A stretch of 64,000 nt of DNA, taken from NCBI GenBank assembly GCA_029224185.1, contig CM055189.1, positions 24,829,070-24,893,069 on the forward strand, in the 5' to 3' direction. The translations under genes and the position numbers were made by a program. This DNA is from Karalla daura. Lineage: Eukaryota; Chordata; Actinopteri; Chaetodontiformes; Leiognathidae. The notes beneath the pieces are model-generated. The model saw nothing but the letters and a program-made list of their open reading frames with translations, did not search any database and had not been told where the DNA came from. Numbering within the stretch: the stretch's first letter is position 1; every line of letters starts with the position of its first letter. Positions 26,001 to 38,628 of the stretch are shown here, in pieces.

Positions 26001-29000
26001 ATATTACACACACAATGTTCAGACATCAACTCATTTATGTGCACATGTGAATCTGAATCTGATATTCCAGCAATCCCGACCAGGCCCAAAAATCTGCTAT
26101 TTCAATATTGTTTTAGGAAGGTCTTTGTTAAAGCAACGTGCCTGCTAATCCGAAACCACTGGAGACATCAGTGTCTTACTCCTTTGTAGCTGTTGTTTAG
26201 CTGTGGAGCTCAAAGCATCATTGAGTGTCTCCCGGGCCCCCGTGGCACCATGTGCAAGCCCGTATTGATTTGTTAGTAACACTCGCAGCATTAGCGCATT
26301 CTGGCACATCACGCCGCCTAAAGGGGGGGACGCTGCCCTCCCCTCTGAACTGTGACCTTGATGTCGGCCCTTTGAGCTCTCTGATATCCAGCGGTTACCT
26401 TGGAGATGTTGCTGGATCGACTCCCCGAGCGTCCAGGGGCCTTCCTCCCCTGCAGGGAGAGGGAGAGACACAAATAATCATTAGAGCATGCAGAGAAATA
26501 CAGGTTTCCCTGGCTCACACCGCTACAACATGAAGACTGCGCATTCGCATTGGACAGGAGCTCATTTATCACTGTTACCAGCACGGAAATTAACAATTGC
26601 CCTCATCAGTGAATCATGTTCTGCTTATCGTGTGTCACTCAGCACTGAGTCACGCACAAACATGCAAAGGCAGAACTACTGTTGGAAAAATCTGTTTTTC
26701 CTAATGGCTTATCAGGCAATCTACTTCCTTGGCGGGTTCCTCCAACAAGGTCGCGGCTCTAATCCGCAGTCGCTTCTACATCAGCGACTGTCGGAGGGCT
26801 TCCTCAAAAGGCTTTTCAAGCTTCCTAACCTTTCAGTGCTTTCAACTGGGAAGTAAAACCAAAAGACATCAGCATCAGATCAAGCAGCTCCGTCCACATG
26901 CTGCGGATCAATGGATGGCAGACACAAGCCACCAGTGCCACAACAACAACCATTTCTGGATGCTCTGCTGTCATTTGAATGGCCGACAAGGACTGGGCTT
27001 CATGTTGCATGCAAATTAGATTTATGAAACATCATCTGCTGATGGAGAGCTGATTGTGTGTTCCTCTGTGCTCCGCTCGCTGCGCTTTTCTGCCAGACAC
27101 GCTCTCAGAGCATGCCGCTTCAATCCTTCAAATCAATGGACTTTCATTTTATGGAATAAAAATGAGCCTTTTGATCATCTCGAGCCAGCCTCCTCACCCC
27201 GATGCCCGGGCGACTGGATGACCCGAACGTCCAGCATCAGGAGTCACGCACTGGACATGTGTCCTTGTTATTTCATTGTGCGCCGCTCTAAAGCCAGACA
27301 ATCCAATTAGCGCCGGCGTCCCGCTAAGTGTGCAGGATGCTGCTCTGCAATGTGTCTCTATTTAAGGCAAACTAATAGCACTTACTCTCAAACTTCCAAG
27401 AGCACCGATCGCCCGATCTCAATGGCAAGACCTTGAACTCAGGCGCTGTTCCACGCCTGCAGCATTGGGGACAAGTTGAAGGTGGCGCGCGGGAGCCGCC
27501 GACTGCTCACGCTGTTCAACCGCTGCTCCACGGCTATTTGAACCATTCGTTTACCGAGTTTGTTTTCCAGACAGACACACTCTCAGAGCCACATTCCCAG
27601 ACTGAGTACGTGGACGGGAGTGGGGTGCCACTTGGGAAAATCAGCGGAGGCAAAACGAGGCATGTTGTTACAAAAAAATCGAATCTAAATCTGGATTTGA
27701 CATCTCAATGACCCAGAGGCTTTGTTCATAAATGGATAAATGGAATGGTAAAATACTGAATAGCAGTAACAGGCACTGTGTCATGTCTTAAAATGGGGTT
27801 ATGATTTTTGGTTCTGCCAAGTGACGACTGGCTTCATATTTCCTTTGCTGTAGCTTTCCTAGAAGCACTGCAGACACTGCGGTCTCCTGTCCTTCTCAAA
27901 ATAACTTCGCCTGCATCACCTCAGTTGGCTTTCACCCTTGGTCAAATGCAGGTGCATTATGGGATTACACCAACACACCCCCAGCCTCAGATGGCTTTAC
28001 TAGAAATGGACTCTGAATCAGCTTCATGTGAAATGAATCACATGAAAAGAAAGGGTTTGTTGGTTGCACTTTCCCAGTTGTGGAATGAACAAAAGGTGTA
28101 TTCTATACTAATCTATTGTCTCCCTCCTCTCCGGCTTCTGACTATGGTAAAGAACCATTGTCTTCCAAACAAACAACTGTGCCGTGGGCTGCACTGCTAT
28201 ATTGAGGCTGACCCTGCCAGAAGTCTCCCACTCTTAAGGTGTTATTTTGAAGAACATGTTATAGCAAGCACAGAAATACATCTGCTATTTTATAACTATA
28301 AAAGAAACAAATTATTAAGTGGCCAAGTGAGATTTGGATATTGTTCAGGTTGAACAAGAGCGGGGGCTATTTTCAGCCCTGCACTGATACAAACGTGTAT
28401 TTACAGCATCAGGACAGTGTGCGTGGGATTGACTCAAAATAAGCTACAGCAACTTATCAACATCATCACTTATCTACTCATCAGGACCAGGTCTTCAGAA
28501 CCAAGGAAGTGAGAGGTGGAAGACATTCTCTCAGTAGTGAATTTGCTGTTGGCAAAAGCAAGTTTAATACTTGTGTATTATTGCATGTGTTTGTCATGTC
28601 TCGCCTGAGAGGGCCTCTTTATACTGTCACTCCTGATGCATGGCAAAAAGCCAACCAGGGCTCAGATGTGCCAGCCCATACGTCGACGCCACTTTGGGCA
28701 CCTTCATGCAAATCAGGGAAATAAATAAGGGAGACCGAAGTAGGAGACCGCATCATCTAAGCCGATCAAAGGATTTGCTGGAGGCAAGGTTTAAATCAGC
28801 AGTCCTGCGGGAGTCAAACGCTCCGCAGCCTCCTCTGAGTGTCACAGGAGATGGACACATGCACCGAGGGCACGGGCCTGTCATGACACTTCATTATGAT
28901 TCATGAGACTGATTAAAGGCCCGTGAAGCCACATCTACAGTGATGACTGACTGCAAGTCTCATGAAGGTTAGGGGGTGATGAAAGTGAAACAGCAGCCAC

Positions 29001-32000
29001 ACACACACACACACAAACCGCTGGTGGTACCTTTAGTGTATTCTAGTGATGTTGGTGATAACACGATTCATTGACGTCAGCTGCATAAGTATTTAACATT
29101 AAAACTGTATTGCATCTTCTTATGTTAAAATATCAGCACGATGGATGTCCAGTGTTTGACAGAGAGGTTGATCTGACTGGTGCATGCCTGAGCACTGGGA
29201 CTGAAAGCAGCAGATGTTCTTGTTAGCTTGTTTCTATAGCCTGCTGTCAAATTCAAGTCACTTGTGTTGTGCCTTCTTCCATGGCACTGCCATCACCATA
29301 CACACGGAAATCACAGTCCAGACTGTTTTCCTTTGTGGTGCCTAGATGGTGGAACCAACTCCATAACTCCATGAGAGTGGGTACATCTCAGGGCTCTCAC
29401 CCCTCTTTAAGTAAATCTCTATCTACCTTTTTCTTCGTATATTTCAGCCCTTGTAACATTCATGGCCTCCTGTTGTACTGTAAAGCACTGATCACTTCAC
29501 AGTACAGTGTCAGTAAATGTATATGAAAATGTTTGCCGTCAGAGGGAAAGTGTTAAAGACTCGCCAGCTTTCACACTGTGCCACTTTTCAAGCTGTTGTT
29601 GGAAAGCATCTTTGACACAATCAGACTGGTCATTCCCCCATTCCCACTCTGTTGATCTAAGTCAAACACTGGCACATTTCTGCTCGAGTGGAACCACAGC
29701 CTGCTACTTATGTCCCTGCATGATAAAGCCAACAGGGCCCGGGCAAACACTCTTCGTAGACATGGACAAGGAAGAGAGCCAAGGAGAGAGAAACAAACTG
29801 TGTTCAGACATCATTGCATGACACAGGCAACAAGTTGAATGACGTCACTTGGAGATTTGAAGACATTCCCTTTTTAGCAAGTTAACATAGCTGACAATAG
29901 ATTCTGCTGGTCACTGTACACACTATTTCAGTTTGAAATGGACTTGTCACCTATCCATGCATGCATACGCTTTGTTACAGCTTGTATACGTGCATTCTGG
30001 TTCTCAGCAAATACATATTTAACAATTTGGGTAAAAACAGAACATAACCCCATGAATGTTGCAGACACAACAACATCGGATCAATCATAAAAACCCCTTT
30101 TCTGCAATATATAGTGACAAAAAAGGGAGACTGAGCAAAGAACAGGAGGAAAAGGTGAATGCAATGTTTTGCAGCCAAACAGGATTAGAAGACAAGCATC
30201 GGTATTATCTCTACCTGTAGAGATAATACCTTTATGTATTATCTCTACCTGCATCTGTATAGCTATCATAGTCAGACAGCCCAGCCACTGCTCCCAACAG
30301 TAAACGCAGACAGGCTAGAAAGCGTCCAAACAACAGACAATTGCCAAGATCTTGTTTTCTCAGAAGGACAATTTTGGTACGCTGGCTCCATTTGAATCAC
30401 GCTGACTCAGCTCTAGCTAATCTGTGCCTGAAAACATCCCAGAAACGCGCGTTTAGAAGCCTGGCAGATTTACATCACAACAAATCACCAGAAACCCTCG
30501 GCGGCCACCGAGGAACGGGCACCAGACGGGATTCACTCAAACTGCAAGATCACAAAGCTCGCAGTTAATTGCAGCCCTCCGTGCCCTCGCTGGGTGTGAA
30601 CAGCAGCACCGAAGCAGTGCAGCACAAATATCGCCCTCCTGTCACTTACCACAGCACCTGCTCCTCTGCCGACACTGTCGCTCTGATGCACGGCACAGAC
30701 TTCAGGGAGGACATGTGCATGTTTCTCTGCAGGGGATTAAGCGATGTGCCACGGACTGAGGGCTATATTTTGGTTCTGTACTCTGGCTGAGGATCAAAAA
30801 ACCACCCACAGCCACTTTTAGACTGCCAAGCATGGAGCCGCAGCCGCACCATTTATATCCGCTCACGGCATCTTTCATAGAATCTCAAGCTTTGGAGGGA
30901 CTTAACGCCGGGCTCCAACGCTACCAGGGTTTCTTTAAAATCGCTAAGAATTCGAAAGAGTGAAAAAAGAGCAGTATCCATAGCTACAACCCTGACATGG
31001 CAAATGTGTTAACGTGGAGTGAGTGCGACGGAGCAGGTAATGACTGCTTACCGAGTGTTCGCTGAAGGGTGTTTATTCAAGCTCCTCTGAGCATTTTTGA
31101 AACAAACAAATAAGCCAACATGAAAACGCACTAATTGAGAAATTCTGGAGTCTGTCATTCCAGCTCCGGTGCTCTGCACATCAGCACTATATAAGCACTA
31201 CTGTTGGCCGCACTTGAGCATGAAGGCAACAAGCATTGGGGGAATTATCATCTGAAACCCAAGACATTTGTTTATGTTGTCAGCATGTTAGCTCGCAAAG
31301 GCAGTGGATACCACAGAGTTAAGGACGACGTATCAGGTAATAACATATCACCGTATATCAACTCAAGTAATACTGAATATTACCCAAATTTATAGTTGTA
31401 TTTATAGTATGCATACTTATTAGTGATTAGCAATTAGCCTTCCAATTAGCAAGGTTTAACTTGTGGATGCATTCAGTGTGTGTGTGTGTGTGTGTGTGAT
31501 CTCTATTTCACTGCCCACGAACAAATTCTAAAAAAACTAACTACCATTTTGTCTCCACTGGTGAACAGCCCCATGTTGCTGGACGAAAGCAGTGGTGTTC
31601 CAGAGGAAGTTTGCATCTCAGTGGCGTCAGACTGTGATGGCCTGTAAGTGTGTCATGCAGCCACCACCACCACCACCACCACCACAAGCAACTGTCAAGC
31701 GCAGGCAAGGGGGAAAAAAAACGACCGAGTAATTTCCAGGTATTATTCTGTAAACCTCAGACAGGTTTCCAAGCAAATTGCCGTTTTTTCTTTTCTCTTC
31801 TTCCCAAGCGCAGACACAACATGCAGTGCAACTGTCCCACTGTTTGAAAGTGCACTGTGCAAGGCTGTACTGTAGCGTGCTGCAGGGCAGTGGTTAAGAA
31901 ACTTGATTGCTGGGCCACGAATGAGGATGTGAAACCACTCTATCATACACATTCAACGTGTCAGAAGATATTTATTCTCTGTTCTAACACGTAGTGGCCC

Positions 32001-32310
32001 AATAGAGAAATAAAACCCTCTTCATATGTGATGGACATGTGACTTATCGAAACAGATGAAGACCTACACTTGTTTGTGCCTGGAAAATAACCTCGGGGGT
32101 ATATATTTCAAAGTGCCACAGAAGAATGCTCAGATATTTTTAGTTTCATGCATGTGATATAACACAGGCGAGGTGAGGTGATGTATGATGTGACATTTTA
32201 TGGTGTGATGTCATGAAAGACTCCATAAAAGAGGCCATTAAAAACATCAAACCCCAAGTGAGCAAACAGTGATAAAAGGCAGCTAAGTGCATCTGTGTGT
32301 GGGTGTTTGG

Positions 32311-32355
<45 letters not shown>

Positions 32356-32709
32356 AGAGAGAGAGAGAGAGAGAGAGAGAGTTGAGAAGGCTGTCAGGTG
32401 ACACTGGAGGCTTGACACACACGCGCACAAACACACACGTTTGTAACTTCTACAGCCATCAAGATCAATACTCAACGACCACTCGATGACTGTATCTGCA
32501 CTCTCTCTGCAATTTGACACACTTAACGCTAGTTCAGTCACATGAGAAGACTTTGAAGGCTACAGATCTTTCGCTGGCAGCCCAGGAGCGGCCAGAGCAA
32601 AGTTCAGAGGTCACAAACTCACCTCGCTCTTGTCTTTGGAGCGGGGAGCGCTCTTGCCGTTGCTGGCGGTCTCCCTGGCCGGAACCACAGTTATCTGTTG
32701 TACTGGCAT
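21786..32709 (-). CDS. marchf1: E3 ubiquitin ligase MARCHF1, long form
   Basis: MARCHF1 is a membrane RING-CH ubiquitin ligase of endosomes and the plasma membrane; in mammals it drives turnover of MHC class II and CD86. Six coding exons join in phase: 32709-32623, 26449-26399, 24903-24179, 24026-23846, 23717-23573 and 22135-21786, giving about 512 residues. Exon 1 encodes MPVQQITVVPARET, like the MARCHF1/8 long N-terminus. Exon 2 holds the conserved SRSSNISK. Exon 3 is a 725-nt exon coding for a disordered, Arg/Ser-rich region of about 241 residues. The RING-CH (C4HC3) spans residues 287-333, starting CRICHCEGDDE and ending CCELC. Two membrane segments follow (IFCSVLFHLIAIMCMLW and LIVVAIGFTGGLIFMYIQC), then LWRRLKAFNR and a Gly-Gln-Pro-rich tail. 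An alternative acceptor for exon 3 at 24964 would break the frame, so 24903 was chosen. MARCHF8 is the close relative; the tma16 neighbour favours MARCHF1. The 5.4-9 kb introns hold no other recognised gene. Confidence 0.92.
22974..23062. repeat. (TG)n microsatellite
   Basis: About 89 bases of TG repeat, with one TATG break, lie in the last intron of marchf1. Confidence 0.97.
29250..29526 (+). mobile_element. Fragment of the 3' end of a non-LTR retrotransposon ORF
   Basis: Inside the first marchf1 intron, a plus-strand frame reads SRLFSFVVPRWWNQLHNSMR followed by a Ser/Leu-Phe-rich stretch. This resembles the C-terminal tail of CR1/L2-type LINE reverse transcriptases, where 'P-x-W-W-N-x-L' is characteristic. 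The frame is short and lacks the catalytic core. It lies antisense to marchf1. Confidence 0.45.
30201..30251. repeat. Perfect 14-bp-stem palindrome plus a third half-copy
   Basis: GGTATTATCTCTAC at 30201-30214 is the exact reverse complement of GTAGAGATAATACC at 30217-30230, with a CT loop. Six bases later the left arm recurs as GTATTATCTCTACCTG at 30236-30251. It lies in the long first intron of marchf1. Confidence 0.85.
31662..31685. repeat. (CCA)n microsatellite
   Basis: Eight CCA/CAC units in a row lie in the first marchf1 intron. Confidence 0.9.
32312..32381. repeat. (TG)n followed by (GA)n
   Basis: About 40 bases of TG pass directly into about 28 bases of GA, just downstream of marchf1 coding exon 1 in the intron. 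Confidence 0.95.
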
Positions 32710-33175
32710 GCTGCTGTTTCCAGGCAACGCTCCGCTGCTACTCCCACAGCATTCCCGATGCGCGGCACCTTCCCGTCCTCAGATCCACGTCCCTGCCCGC
32801 CGTCCGCTGTCCCATCTACGAGGTGTGTCCAGGATGGAGGGAAACACAGCTCCGGGATCGCTGCCCTTTATCTGTCCAATCTAGATCATCAAGAGGAGCA
32901 AAGATGGAACGGGATCAGGTCACCGTGGCAACACGAAGATAGCTCTGGAGATGGTGGGGTGTGAAGTCGTCATGACGACTGGGAAACTACTCAACAGTGA
33001 GCACAACCTCCTCCTCCCCCTCCTCCTCCTCCTCCTCCTCCTCCTCCTCCCCCTCCTCCTCCACCTCCACTGGCCTCCTGCTGAGAGAGAGAAGCACAGA
33101 GAGGAAGAGTTGAGATGGAGCTGAGCAGTAAACAAGGAGGCAGGGACAATGTGTGTTGCACTGTTGTGTGTTTTG

Positions 33176-33218
<43 letters not shown>

Positions 33219-34650
33219 ATGTCGTTCTTGGCGTGGGGAGGAGCCAGCATTCTGCCGTGCTTACTGGCTAATAAGCATACGGTCCCTGAGGATTAGGACT
33301 TAGACTAACCTCAATCTCCTCCTCTGACCAGCACTGCTGCTAATAAGCTTAGACAATTTGTGCACATGGACAGCAGGGACACACAAATACATGCGCAAAG
33401 ACACAAACACAGGCCAGACACGCGCAGACATACACACACACATGGCCTGATTGTGCAGGAACTCCCTGGCGAGAGGCAAGGTGTTGATAGATGTTCCACC
33501 ACCTCATTTCCTCTGCCTTGCTAAAGGAATACTGTTTGTTTCATCCGCTTGGCCATGGAGGGAAAGGCAAAAATCACACACAAAGCAGTCAATCACGGCA
33601 GCGCGCTCACCGAATCTGCGTGGAGGAGTGTGTTTGGCTCTGAGGTGTAATCCTATTTGAAATTGTCTCAGGTCATGAGGATTACGGCTGATATAACGGG
33701 AAAATGGGAGACTGCGAGTTACGACTGAGGAGGGGTTGAACGAGCCTCGAGTGAAATTAGATTTTTCCAGAGTTGTGTTCGGGGGCAGCGGGTGTCCACC
33801 TCAACCTGATTGTACAATCCTGTCTATTTTAGTCAGACAATTGTAACAGGATTTAAACAACATCGACGCATAGACAACGTGACCGGAATTCAGTCTAAAG
33901 GTGATCTCTTCTTCCGGCGGCTGGTTTGCAGTAGACACTACACACTGCGTGATAAACAGCAGAGAAATATTGGCAGGCAAGAATAATAACAACCCTAGAA
34001 GCCCGGTGAGAGTGAGAACAGCACCCCCCTCAGACTGACTGGAGGTATGCACATCCACAGCGAGTGGCCTTCAAGGACCCCCCACATCCCCGCCCCATCT
34101 CCCATTACTTACTACATCAAAATGAACTCAATCGATCAAAAATGCGATTCATTGGTTTGTCCGCGTGCCGAACAAAGAGCTATGTAACTTCTCTAAGTCA
34201 CCTTCTACGCGCTATGTGGCGGGATGCAGACGACATCAGTGCTCTGTAGTCTTAACACAAATATGGTCTGTATTCTACAGTCCAGAGACGTAAAAACCAC
34301 TGCATGTAGTATGGAAAAAGCCTGGGACCTACATGACATGCATCTCGTGAGACCCTGGATTTCTTTGTGACAGATCTGCTCCTACGTGTCATATTTGCTC
34401 CATCGAAACACTGTGTGGTTTCTACAAAGAAAACATAAAGTCTCCCCTTCTGTTCCACTGAGGTTTTCGTGGCTACGGGGTACATCCGCAAAATCTAGGC
34501 CATTTGCTGAACGTGAGATCATGTTTTACTTGGGGAGCCTCACAGGGCTCCATTAATAATTAGGGTTAAGATGATCTCACTTAAACTTGAGAGGGGATGT
34601 GGCAGTGAGCTCTTCACAGTTCGTCTGAAGGTGTGAAAACGAGAGTAAGG

Positions 34651-34727
<77 letters not shown>

Positions 34728-34850
34728 GGGAAGGCTGTGCATATCATAAAGATGGCGTAAATGCTGCGGGGCCACAAAGTGTGTGAGAAGCAGGAACAAC
34801 AGGTGACACTAGACGGGCAACTCACCGTCGACCCTGATCCGTGGCAGCGG
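32710..34850. other. marchf1 5' region and interval before the smim31-like gene
   Basis: The bases just above 32709 should be marchf1 5' UTR on the minus strand. A (TCC)n tract lies at 33007-33068, (TG)n at 33179-33217 and (GA)n at 34655-34722. No exon was recognised in the rest. Confidence 0.5.
34655..34722. repeat. (GA)n microsatellite
   Basis: About 68 bases of pure GA lie roughly 130 bases upstream of the start of the smim31-like microprotein. Confidence 0.97.
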
Positions 34851-34855
34851 GCTGG

Positions 34856-36037
34856 ATGGCATCTCTACTGGCTGAGCTGGAGGTGCTGACCATCATGTTC
34901 TCTCTGCTGGTCTTCGCCCTCTTCACACTCACTGGGATGCTCAGTGAGGAGCGTGCACACTGGAATGGTATGACACACACACACACACAGACACGCATCG
35001 ATTCGCTTTACATCCCTGTAAGGAATGAAAAACTCTTAGAATTACATGTTTATTTAGCTCAACTTTTTTAGTTGACAGTTTGGTTTTTGTTCTTTTTTGC
35101 ACAGCGTGTTTTTAGAAGTGCTTCCTTTCCACTGAATTCATCATTTCATAGGTCGTTCCTTTCTTTGCCTGAGGTGGTGTTTGCATCCCCGATGGATGCC
35201 GGTCAACAGACGACTGCATTTAGAGTGATCATACACCTCGTACATCACACCGCTGACCACCGTCATCACGTTTTTATTACTGCAGCTATTTCTTAAAGGC
35301 CTGCGAGAGATTTGGTGAGCTGCACCTGTGACATCTGTGCAAGGTGATAAAAAATCGGCACAGTCGACAAAAGCAAAGGCTCAAATCCAAATCTGCGAGT
35401 GGAAGAAAACCAGCGTTTCGGCCGACACACTAGTAACTAAATGAGACGAAAAATGATCGCCTCCACAAAGCTGGATACCTGCTCCGATGCTGCGGCCTGT
35501 CAGGGCTTCGTTTGCACTTTCAAAACGACACTTGAGACAAGAGCATCGGACAAAACCACATTTAACAGTGACTTTGCTTTTAAACTCTGTCTGTTCTGAG
35601 TACACTATAGCTGCTTACAATATAGCTATGAGGAATACGGTATAGAATACAATATGGCTGCTTTAATTATTTCTTCCTGTGTTGACATAACTAGTTTATT
35701 TCATTGGGCCACAGTCATGAGTAGACTTTCCAGCATTCTGCTATGCATTAAATGTGATGGTTGTGCCTATGTAACAGCGTTGTCTAGAAAGCAGTCTGAA
35801 CTCAAGTCTGAACTCAACTTTGTTCATCCCACAATGTGAAAATTTCAAGTCATTTTATAAGCAATTTCATAAGAAGTATATAATATAATAAATTGAGCAT
35901 TTCACATTTTTATTTTGTAAGGGTAATTAAAAGTAACATAAACTGAGGCAGAAACACCAAATAAAGTAATGGTTTCTGTCTGTTTCTCTAAACCAGAGCC
36001 AGAGACGCGACCACAGGCTGAGGAGCTGACCGTCTGA
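34856..36037 (+). CDS. Putative smim31-like single-pass microprotein (tandem paralogue)
   Basis: Two exons (34856-34967 and 35997-36037) join in phase to a 50-residue protein. Exon 1 encodes MASLLAELEVLTIM and a hydrophobic helix (FSLLVFALFTLTGML), then a short charged tail; exon 2 ends EPETRPQAEELTV. Compared with smim31 2.4 kb downstream, exon 1 has exactly the same length (112 nt from the ATG), the same phase-1 donor, and aligns without gaps, sharing E9, I13, V19, F20, L22, F23 and L25. Most of these are also conserved in human SMIM31 as I remember it. The two genes look like tandem duplicates. The exon 2 choice rests on a good acceptor (TTTCTCTAAACCAG) and frame only. Function is unknown; a single-pass membrane microprotein is the likely product. 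Whether it is transcribed cannot be seen here. Confidence 0.6.
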
Positions 36038-36039
36038 CA

Positions 36040-37340
36040 CCAGACGCGGTTCACGGCCCACAGAGACTGAGAGAGGACTTCCTGCTCTTTTTCTGCCTGG
36101 TGCGCGTAACGCGGACGAGCCCGTGGGCTCGTGTGTCACCGAGTCTTATCAGCACCCAGAACAAAGTCTGAATGCTGACCTCTGGGAGCGTGTGTGCTTT
36201 GTTATAATAGGATCCAGTATTACTCGCTTCCCGGGCGAAGCGCACAGGAGTGGCATGGATAGCACACAGTGAAAAAAAAAGAAAAAGAAAAAGAATAAAC
36301 AACCTGTGTCAACCGACTGTTCCGTTTCTCATGCCTGCTAGTTCTTTCCCCTGTGACTGGGCGTCTGTGGGTGAAGACCTCACGGCTTTTCATCTTCAGC
36401 TCTGCCAGCAGCCGTGGCGATTCTTCCACCGGTGAGTCTCAAAACTTTCGCTCGCTCAAACGAGACACACACACACACACGCCACCGGACGGCGGCCGTC
36501 GGAGCCCGTGTGAACGAAGGCAACAACAGCAGCGGGGGAAGAGTGCGAACCGGGCCACCTGTCTTCAGCCATTATCTATACTCAGTAATAATGCATAGGA
36601 TATCGGCAGCAGGTACTCTTCCAGTCACCAGTGGAAGCCCGGAGGAGGTGACTCAGCTGAAAATTAGTGACACATTGAGTGAGTTCTGCTGGAATTTCCC
36701 ACAACTGACTGTTTTTCTTTGATGGCATGGACTGTTGGTATTTATGCCTCCCATTCCAGTCACTCACACACCGACCCCCCCCCCCCATTCGGAGTATTTC
36801 ATCACTCCGCCACACTGCTAAATGACTAAACGAGCAGAGCCTGTGTGAACGTTTTGGAGTGAAAAATAACCCATCCAACTGGGAGTGGAAAAAAAACCCA
36901 ACTCAATCGTAGCCCATTTGTAAACACAGGCAAAGCAGATTTTAGCACATTAAACAGACACAACCAAGCACAACAAACAGCACTGAAATATGACTCACTG
37001 GTCACAGTGCACCAATAACTGATAGAAAGGGGGGACAGCTCACATCAAGCAGGATTATCCTGCCCCCTATTGGAAGGATCAGGCTAGAGCACGTTTCATA
37101 GACTTTCGCATGTTAGGGCTACAGAATGAGCTTTCATTCAGCAAAAAATGGATTTCACTCTTTGTTCATCACACATCTGGCGGCAAATCACACAACGCAA
37201 GGGAGGAGCAGGTCGCTATAGTAATATAATTACTATTCTATAATATAATGGACTCATACATCGATAAGTGTGGGCAACATGGGTACATCAACAGGCTACG
37301 CAACACACTGATGTAACCCTGTTCTTTGTGTTGTGGTGAT
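36040..37340. other. Interval between the smim31-like gene and smim31
   Basis: No exon was recognised apart from a possible non-coding smim31 leader. It includes a poly-C run at about 36776-36786 and (CA)n at 36467-36480. Confidence 0.4.
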
Positions 37341-37347
37341 TGTGTAG

Positions 37348-37616
37348 ATGGACGTTCCCTTCTCTGGCTTTGAGCTCACCTTCATCATCATTGCCTTCAT
37401 CGTCTTCTCGCTCTTCATCTTGGCTTCGGTCTGCTTCCAGCCACAAGCAGCACATCCAGGTACACACGCCTCCTGACGCACGGGGACACACAGGCAAATG
37501 TCAGCGTGACCGATTATGTGTGCCCTCTTCCCGAAGGTGCTTATGAAGCTAAGAAGTCACGGCCAGCTAGAAGAAAGCAGAGAGTGATCATCAAGCAAGC
37601 CAGCTGGGCGCCATGA
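37348..37616 (+). CDS. smim31: Small integral membrane protein 31 (smim31)
   Basis: This is a single-pass membrane microprotein of unknown function. Two exons (37348-37459 and 37537-37616), separated by a 77-base intron, encode 63 residues. The start reads MDVPFSGFELTFIIIAFIVF, then SLFILASVC, closely matching the human SMIM31 start (E9, F12, I13, A16, F17, F20, S21, L22, F23, L25, A26, S27). The second exon gives a Lys/Arg-rich cytoplasmic tail ending KQASWAP; the human tail is also basic but not alignable by eye. The ATG directly follows a TTGTGTAG acceptor-like sequence, so a non-coding leader exon upstream is likely. In human the gene lies next to APELA, as here. Confidence 0.85.
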
Positions 37617-38585
37617 GGGAGAGGACGCACTTGATCGGCTATAGCAGAGGCTCCTCAATGGGTTGTTACATACGCCAGACACCTGTACTCACAGAGGACT
37701 CCAAACTGACTAAACAGCTAAACGTCTGTTCAGGTGTTCTGGAACTGAAGACTTTACCAATGACCAGTAAAAAAAAAATATATATATAAACAAAGTTTAC
37801 TGCAAACTGAATCCGTTGTTACTGCGGTGCAACTAACCGGACATCATGCCATTTATGTTGCCGTGTGTTTTTTAGAGTTCCAACTGTCATTTTTGTGGTC
37901 AAGTGATTCACATTGAGTGCACGGTTTGAAAATATTCCTGGGTTTATACTGTTGTTGATGCAATACAGTGAAACCCACCCTCTGTTGTTCCCCTCAGGAT
38001 TACAAATATTGGATGTCCTATTTCATGTCCTTTGCCAGTGAGCTTGTTGGATTACTCTGTGCTCTGTGGGAAAAAAAGTGCCCAGGCTGTGCCATAGTGT
38101 TGTATGGTGTCTGTTAAAGCTGGTCGACAGGGGAGGGATGACTGCTCTGTGGCCCCATCTACAGATGTCAAATACCACCATATCAGTAAATAGGACCCAT
38201 GGAGATTGAGTAGCGACTCCCGATGAGTATGACCAAGGAGCACAAAGAGCCACGCAGCACTTTAGAAGTCAAGCCACTGTTGGACTTTGGCGTGTCCGGA
38301 GAAGCCGCTGTGTCTGTGTTGGGATTTAACAGGCCAAGTGACTTTTGGTCCCTGGAGCCCCATTGGGGTGACATCCAGGGGGTTAAAGTCTGCTCCCTGT
38401 TGAGTTTGCCCCTTGACCCCGGAGCCCTCCGTCACTCCCCCTCAGTCAGCCGTCTAGTTGCCAGTGTGGAGGGAAGGAGGGCCGGAGAATAAAGACCAAG
38501 TTAATCAACCACCGCCAGATTCAATCTCTGTCTCCATGGAGGGCAGCAGAGGGAGAAGCCAAACGCCCGGCTCATTTCCATTGTG

Positions 38586-38628
<43 letters not shown>

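Noticed and set aside
27808..28353. A 181-codon open frame on the plus strand in the first marchf1 intron
   Set aside because: It opens at TTG, its first ATG comes about 47 codons in, it matches no family I recognise, and it lacks codon or composition signs of a gene. Chance frames of this size are expected in 64 kb.
31650..31847. Frame with a run of histidines, possible metal-binding peptide
   Set aside because: The histidines come from the (CCA)n/(CAC)n microsatellite, and no gene context supports it.
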